64,000 nt of DNA from contig NZ_QPIE01000004.1 in NCBI RefSeq assembly GCF_003336205.1, forward strand, positions 1-64,000, read 5' to 3'. The position numbers were made by a program, and so were the translations under genes. The notes beneath the pieces were generated by a model. That model saw nothing but the letters and a program-made list of their open reading frames with translations, ran no database searches and was not told the DNA's origin. Of this stretch, positions 62,253 to 64,000 are shown in pieces. Positions within the stretch are counted from its first letter, which is position 1. Each line of letters starts with the position of its first letter. Source of the stretch: Chryseobacterium lacus (GTDB taxonomy: Bacteria; Bacteroidota; Bacteroidia; Flavobacteriales; Weeksellaceae).

Positions 62253-62810
62253 ATGAAAATTTACCTAAAATTTGACTTCAATACCATCTGCCGAAAAGTG
62301 TTGGAAGATCGCCTGAATGATAAAAATATAAAATACAGAATCCTGAGTTTTGGCGAAGTGGAATTTCTGGATCAGATCTCAAAAGAAGAACAGAAAGCCT
62401 TATTCGGTGAATTGAATGAGTACGGAATTGAGATCATTGAAAATCAAAAATCTGCGCTCGTTCAGAAGATAAAAGATACCATCGTGGATATGGTTTTCTC
62501 GGAAAGAGATGTCAATGTGAAAGCTTCCGTTTATCTGGCCGAAAAACTGAATCACAGTTATGGATACCTTTCCAACCTTTTCTCGGAAGTAACCTATACT
62601 TCTATCGAAAATTTTATTATCCTCCAGAAAATAGAACACTCCAAGCAACTTATTGTAAATGATAAACTTACTCTGACGGAAATCGCGTATAGGCTCAACT
62701 ATTCCAGCGTTGCGCATCTGAGTACTCAGTTTAAAAATACAACAGGAATCACACCTTCACAATTCCAGAAAATTATTTCCAAAAGGAGAGAAATAGCAAA
62801 TAAAAAATAA
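62253..62810 (+). CDS. Short AraC-family transcriptional regulator
   Basis: A 185-residue regulator. The N-terminal ~80 residues (FDFNTICRKVLEDRLND, FGEVEFLDQIS) form a small alpha/beta domain found in short flavobacterial AraC proteins. Residues ~90-180 hold the two helix-turn-helix motifs: ASVYLAEKLNHSYGYLSNLFSE and LTEIAYRLNYSSVAHLSTQFKN (quoted in part), then GITPSQFQKI. It precedes a receiver protein and a sensor gene (9- and 2-nt gaps), so the three likely act together. Confidence 0.88.
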   Translation: MKIYLKFDFNTICRKVLEDRLNDKNIKYRILSFGEVEFLDQISKEEQKALFGELNEYGIEIIENQKSALVQKIKDTIVDMVFSERDVNVKASVYLAEKLNHSYGYLSNLFSEVTYTSIENFIILQKIEHSKQLIVNDKLTLTEIAYRLNYSSVAHLSTQFKNTTGITPSQFQKIISKRREIANKK

Positions 62811-62819
62811 TAATGTATA

Positions 62820-63266
62820 ATGAATAAAGAATATATGCATATCATCCTGGCTGATGATGACGAGGACGACAGGCTTTTCTTCACCGATGCTTTTGAGGAA
62901 CTGAAAATCAACACCAAAGTGAAGACCTACAACGACGGCGCTGAACTAATGGACTATCTGAATAGCGAGGATTCCATACTTCCCGAAATCCTTTTTCTGG
63001 ACCTGAATATGCCGAAGAAAAACGGAATAGAATGCCTGCATGAAATCAAATCCAATCCCAGATTCGGAAATATCGCCATCGCTATATATTCTACTTCTTC
63101 TTCCGAAGAACATATTGAAGAAACTTTCGTGAACGGTGCTAATATTTATATTAAAAAACCAAACGATTTTAATACATTAAAAAAAGTCCTGTCTGATGTG
63201 GTAACCATCAATTGGCAATATCAGACTTCCGGGCTGAATAAGGACAACTTCCTGCTCCGAATGTAA
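62820..63266 (+). CDS. CheY-like response regulator receiver protein
   Basis: A 148-residue single-domain receiver. IILADDDEDDRLFF near residue 8 gives the acidic pocket, FLDLNMPKKNG the phosphorylated Asp (~60), YSTSSSEEH the conserved Thr/Ser (~90) and IYIKKPNDF the Lys (~113). The extra loop after helix 4 and the DEDD start fit the Rcp1-like group. It lacks an output domain; the preceding AraC protein or another target would carry the output. Two nt before the sensor gene. Confidence 0.93.
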   Translation: MNKEYMHIILADDDEDDRLFFTDAFEELKINTKVKTYNDGAELMDYLNSEDSILPEILFLDLNMPKKNGIECLHEIKSNPRFGNIAIAIYSTSSSEEHIEETFVNGANIYIKKPNDFNTLKKVLSDVVTINWQYQTSGLNKDNFLLRM

Positions 63267-63268
63267 GG

Positions 63269-64000
63269 ATGAAAAAAATCCTTTTCGACAAATCATCTTT
63301 TTTACTCGCCGCTATTTTCGTCGTGGCGGCTGCACTTCTGTTCTTCCTCATGGTATTGGCTTACAAGCATTTGGAGAAGCAAACAGAATCCGTGGAGTGG
63401 ATGCAGCAATCCTATGAGATTTCAGCTAAATTGCAACATATTTTTTCGGATCTTAAAGATATTGAAACCGAAAGGAGAAACGTAATCCTGAGAGCAAATC
63501 ACGAAGAAGCCCGAAAAATCATTAACGAAAAAATGATCGAAATTACTGCTCTGGAAAACTCGCTGAAGCAGAATTTTATAAATTATCCGGTGCAGCAGGA
63601 AAATCTGCAAACACTGGATATGATGATCCGCTACAAGTACAATATTGTCAATAAAACACTTTCTTCATTATCCCGGGAGGAAGATATGGAAACCATGAAG
63701 GAATCGCTTTTGGCAGGGAAAAATGTGATGGCAAGCATTCAGGATAAAATAGGGGAGATGCTGGAAGAGGAAGAAATTCTTCTGAATCAAAGAAAAGATA
63801 CCCTGATCGATATTCAAAAATCCACACCATTCTATCTTTTTATTATTTCTCTTTTTTCTCTGGGAATGCTGGTTTTCGCTTTTTATAAAATGAATAAAGA
63901 TGTGAAAACCCAAAAAAGGAATAACGATGAACTTAAACTTGCCTTAGACACTTCCCAACTGGCAGAAAAAGTAGGGGGTTACGGCATCTGGATTTACGAT
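63269..64000 (+). CDS. Membrane sensor histidine kinase, 5' part (runs off the window)
   Basis: The first 244 codons are present; the 3' end lies past the window. An N-terminal membrane helix (LLAAIFVVAAALLFFLMVLA, residues ~12-31) is followed by a helical periplasmic region of ~155 residues like CHASE3 (DLKDIETERRNVILR near 61), a second helix (FYLFIISLFSLGMLVFAFY, ~190-208) and then the start of a PAS-like segment (LALDTSQLAEKVGGYGIW). Expected to continue with PAS and kinase domains. It follows the receiver gene by 2 nt. Confidence 0.8.
   Translation, partial: MKKILFDKSSFLLAAIFVVAAALLFFLMVLAYKHLEKQTESVEWMQQSYEISAKLQHIFSDLKDIETERRNVILRANHEEARKIINEKMIEITALENSLKQNFINYPVQQENLQTLDMMIRYKYNIVNKTLSSLSREEDMETMKESLLAGKNVMASIQDKIGEMLEEEEILLNQRKDTLIDIQKSTPFYLFIISLFSLGMLVFAFYKMNKDVKTQKRNNDELKLALDTSQLAEKVGGYGIWIYD

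Overview
The window looks like a chromosome segment from a member of the Bacteroidota, class Flavobacteriia, most likely the Chryseobacterium/Weeksellaceae group. The evidence is: promoter -7 boxes of the Bacteroidota form TAnnTTTG in front of many genes; a C-terminal sorting domain for type IX secretion and a PorZ-like protein; Bacteroidota-only families (DUF5606, DUF3822, DUF6370, DUF6660, DUF6943); a short archaeal/eukaryotic-type prolyl-tRNA synthetase; and AT-rich DNA without strong Shine-Dalgarno sites. No rRNA operon and no CRISPR array is visible. One divergent tRNA (CAU anticodon) is present.

Layout. About 1-21000 is accessory DNA. It starts with a cytoplasmic SNase-like nuclease and a small phage-like module at 877-2774: a 'MARQKG' protein of unknown function, a DUF5675 protein and two small membrane proteins. 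A DUF6943 gene typical of Bacteroidota conjugative elements follows, then 1.17 kb without genes (3459-4631) packed with long imperfect hairpins arranged as a repeated two-hairpin module. From 4632 to 13401 a leftward metal-resistance operon encodes DUF6660, a CzcA-type RND pump fused to its TolC-like outer-membrane channel, its membrane-fusion lipoprotein, an ICMT-family membrane methyltransferase and a Zn/Cd/Pb P-type ATPase. From 13679 to 20761 there is a truncated AraC-like remnant, an acetyltransferase/cyclophilin-like lipoprotein/hydrolase operon, a solitary HEPN (AbiU2-like) gene between two ~82-bp direct repeats, a distant paralog of the 'MARQKG' protein behind four 11-bp tandem repeats, the tRNA, palindromic repeats, a Cys-rich orphan and a type IX-secreted protein.

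From about 21064 to the end the content is mostly chromosomal housekeeping: a CPA2 antiporter with RCK domains; small redox/repair enzymes (pirin, LLM oxidoreductase, NAD(P)-binding protein); peptide deformylase with RuvX; RsmD with DUF3822; an Smr protein with a phosphodiesterase; an aminotransferase; MurB with a 197-bp MITE-like element ending 2 bp before its ATG; an NHEJ set (LigD, Ku) divergent from exonuclease III; DnaK; a DUF937-OmpA protein; ProRS; a Tyr/Trp/Gly-rich lipoprotein with a FadL-type porin; a ZIP transporter; RNA and other methyltransferases; glycosyltransferases; an M23 peptidase; GpsA; RecO; PorZ; a 5'-nucleotidase split into two genes; DapA; and, at the right edge, an AraC regulator, a CheY-like receiver and the first 244 codons of a histidine-kinase-like membrane sensor.

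Points that stand out: the repeated paired-hairpin module at 3748-4231; the HEPN gene with two TATGAC/GTCATA operator-like sites between direct repeats; the unknown module with DUF5675 and holin-like proteins, whose main protein has a distant copy 17 kb away; the internal signal peptide in the RND-TolC fusion; and five genes whose -7 box sits only 4-5 nt from the start codon, which predicts leaderless mRNAs.
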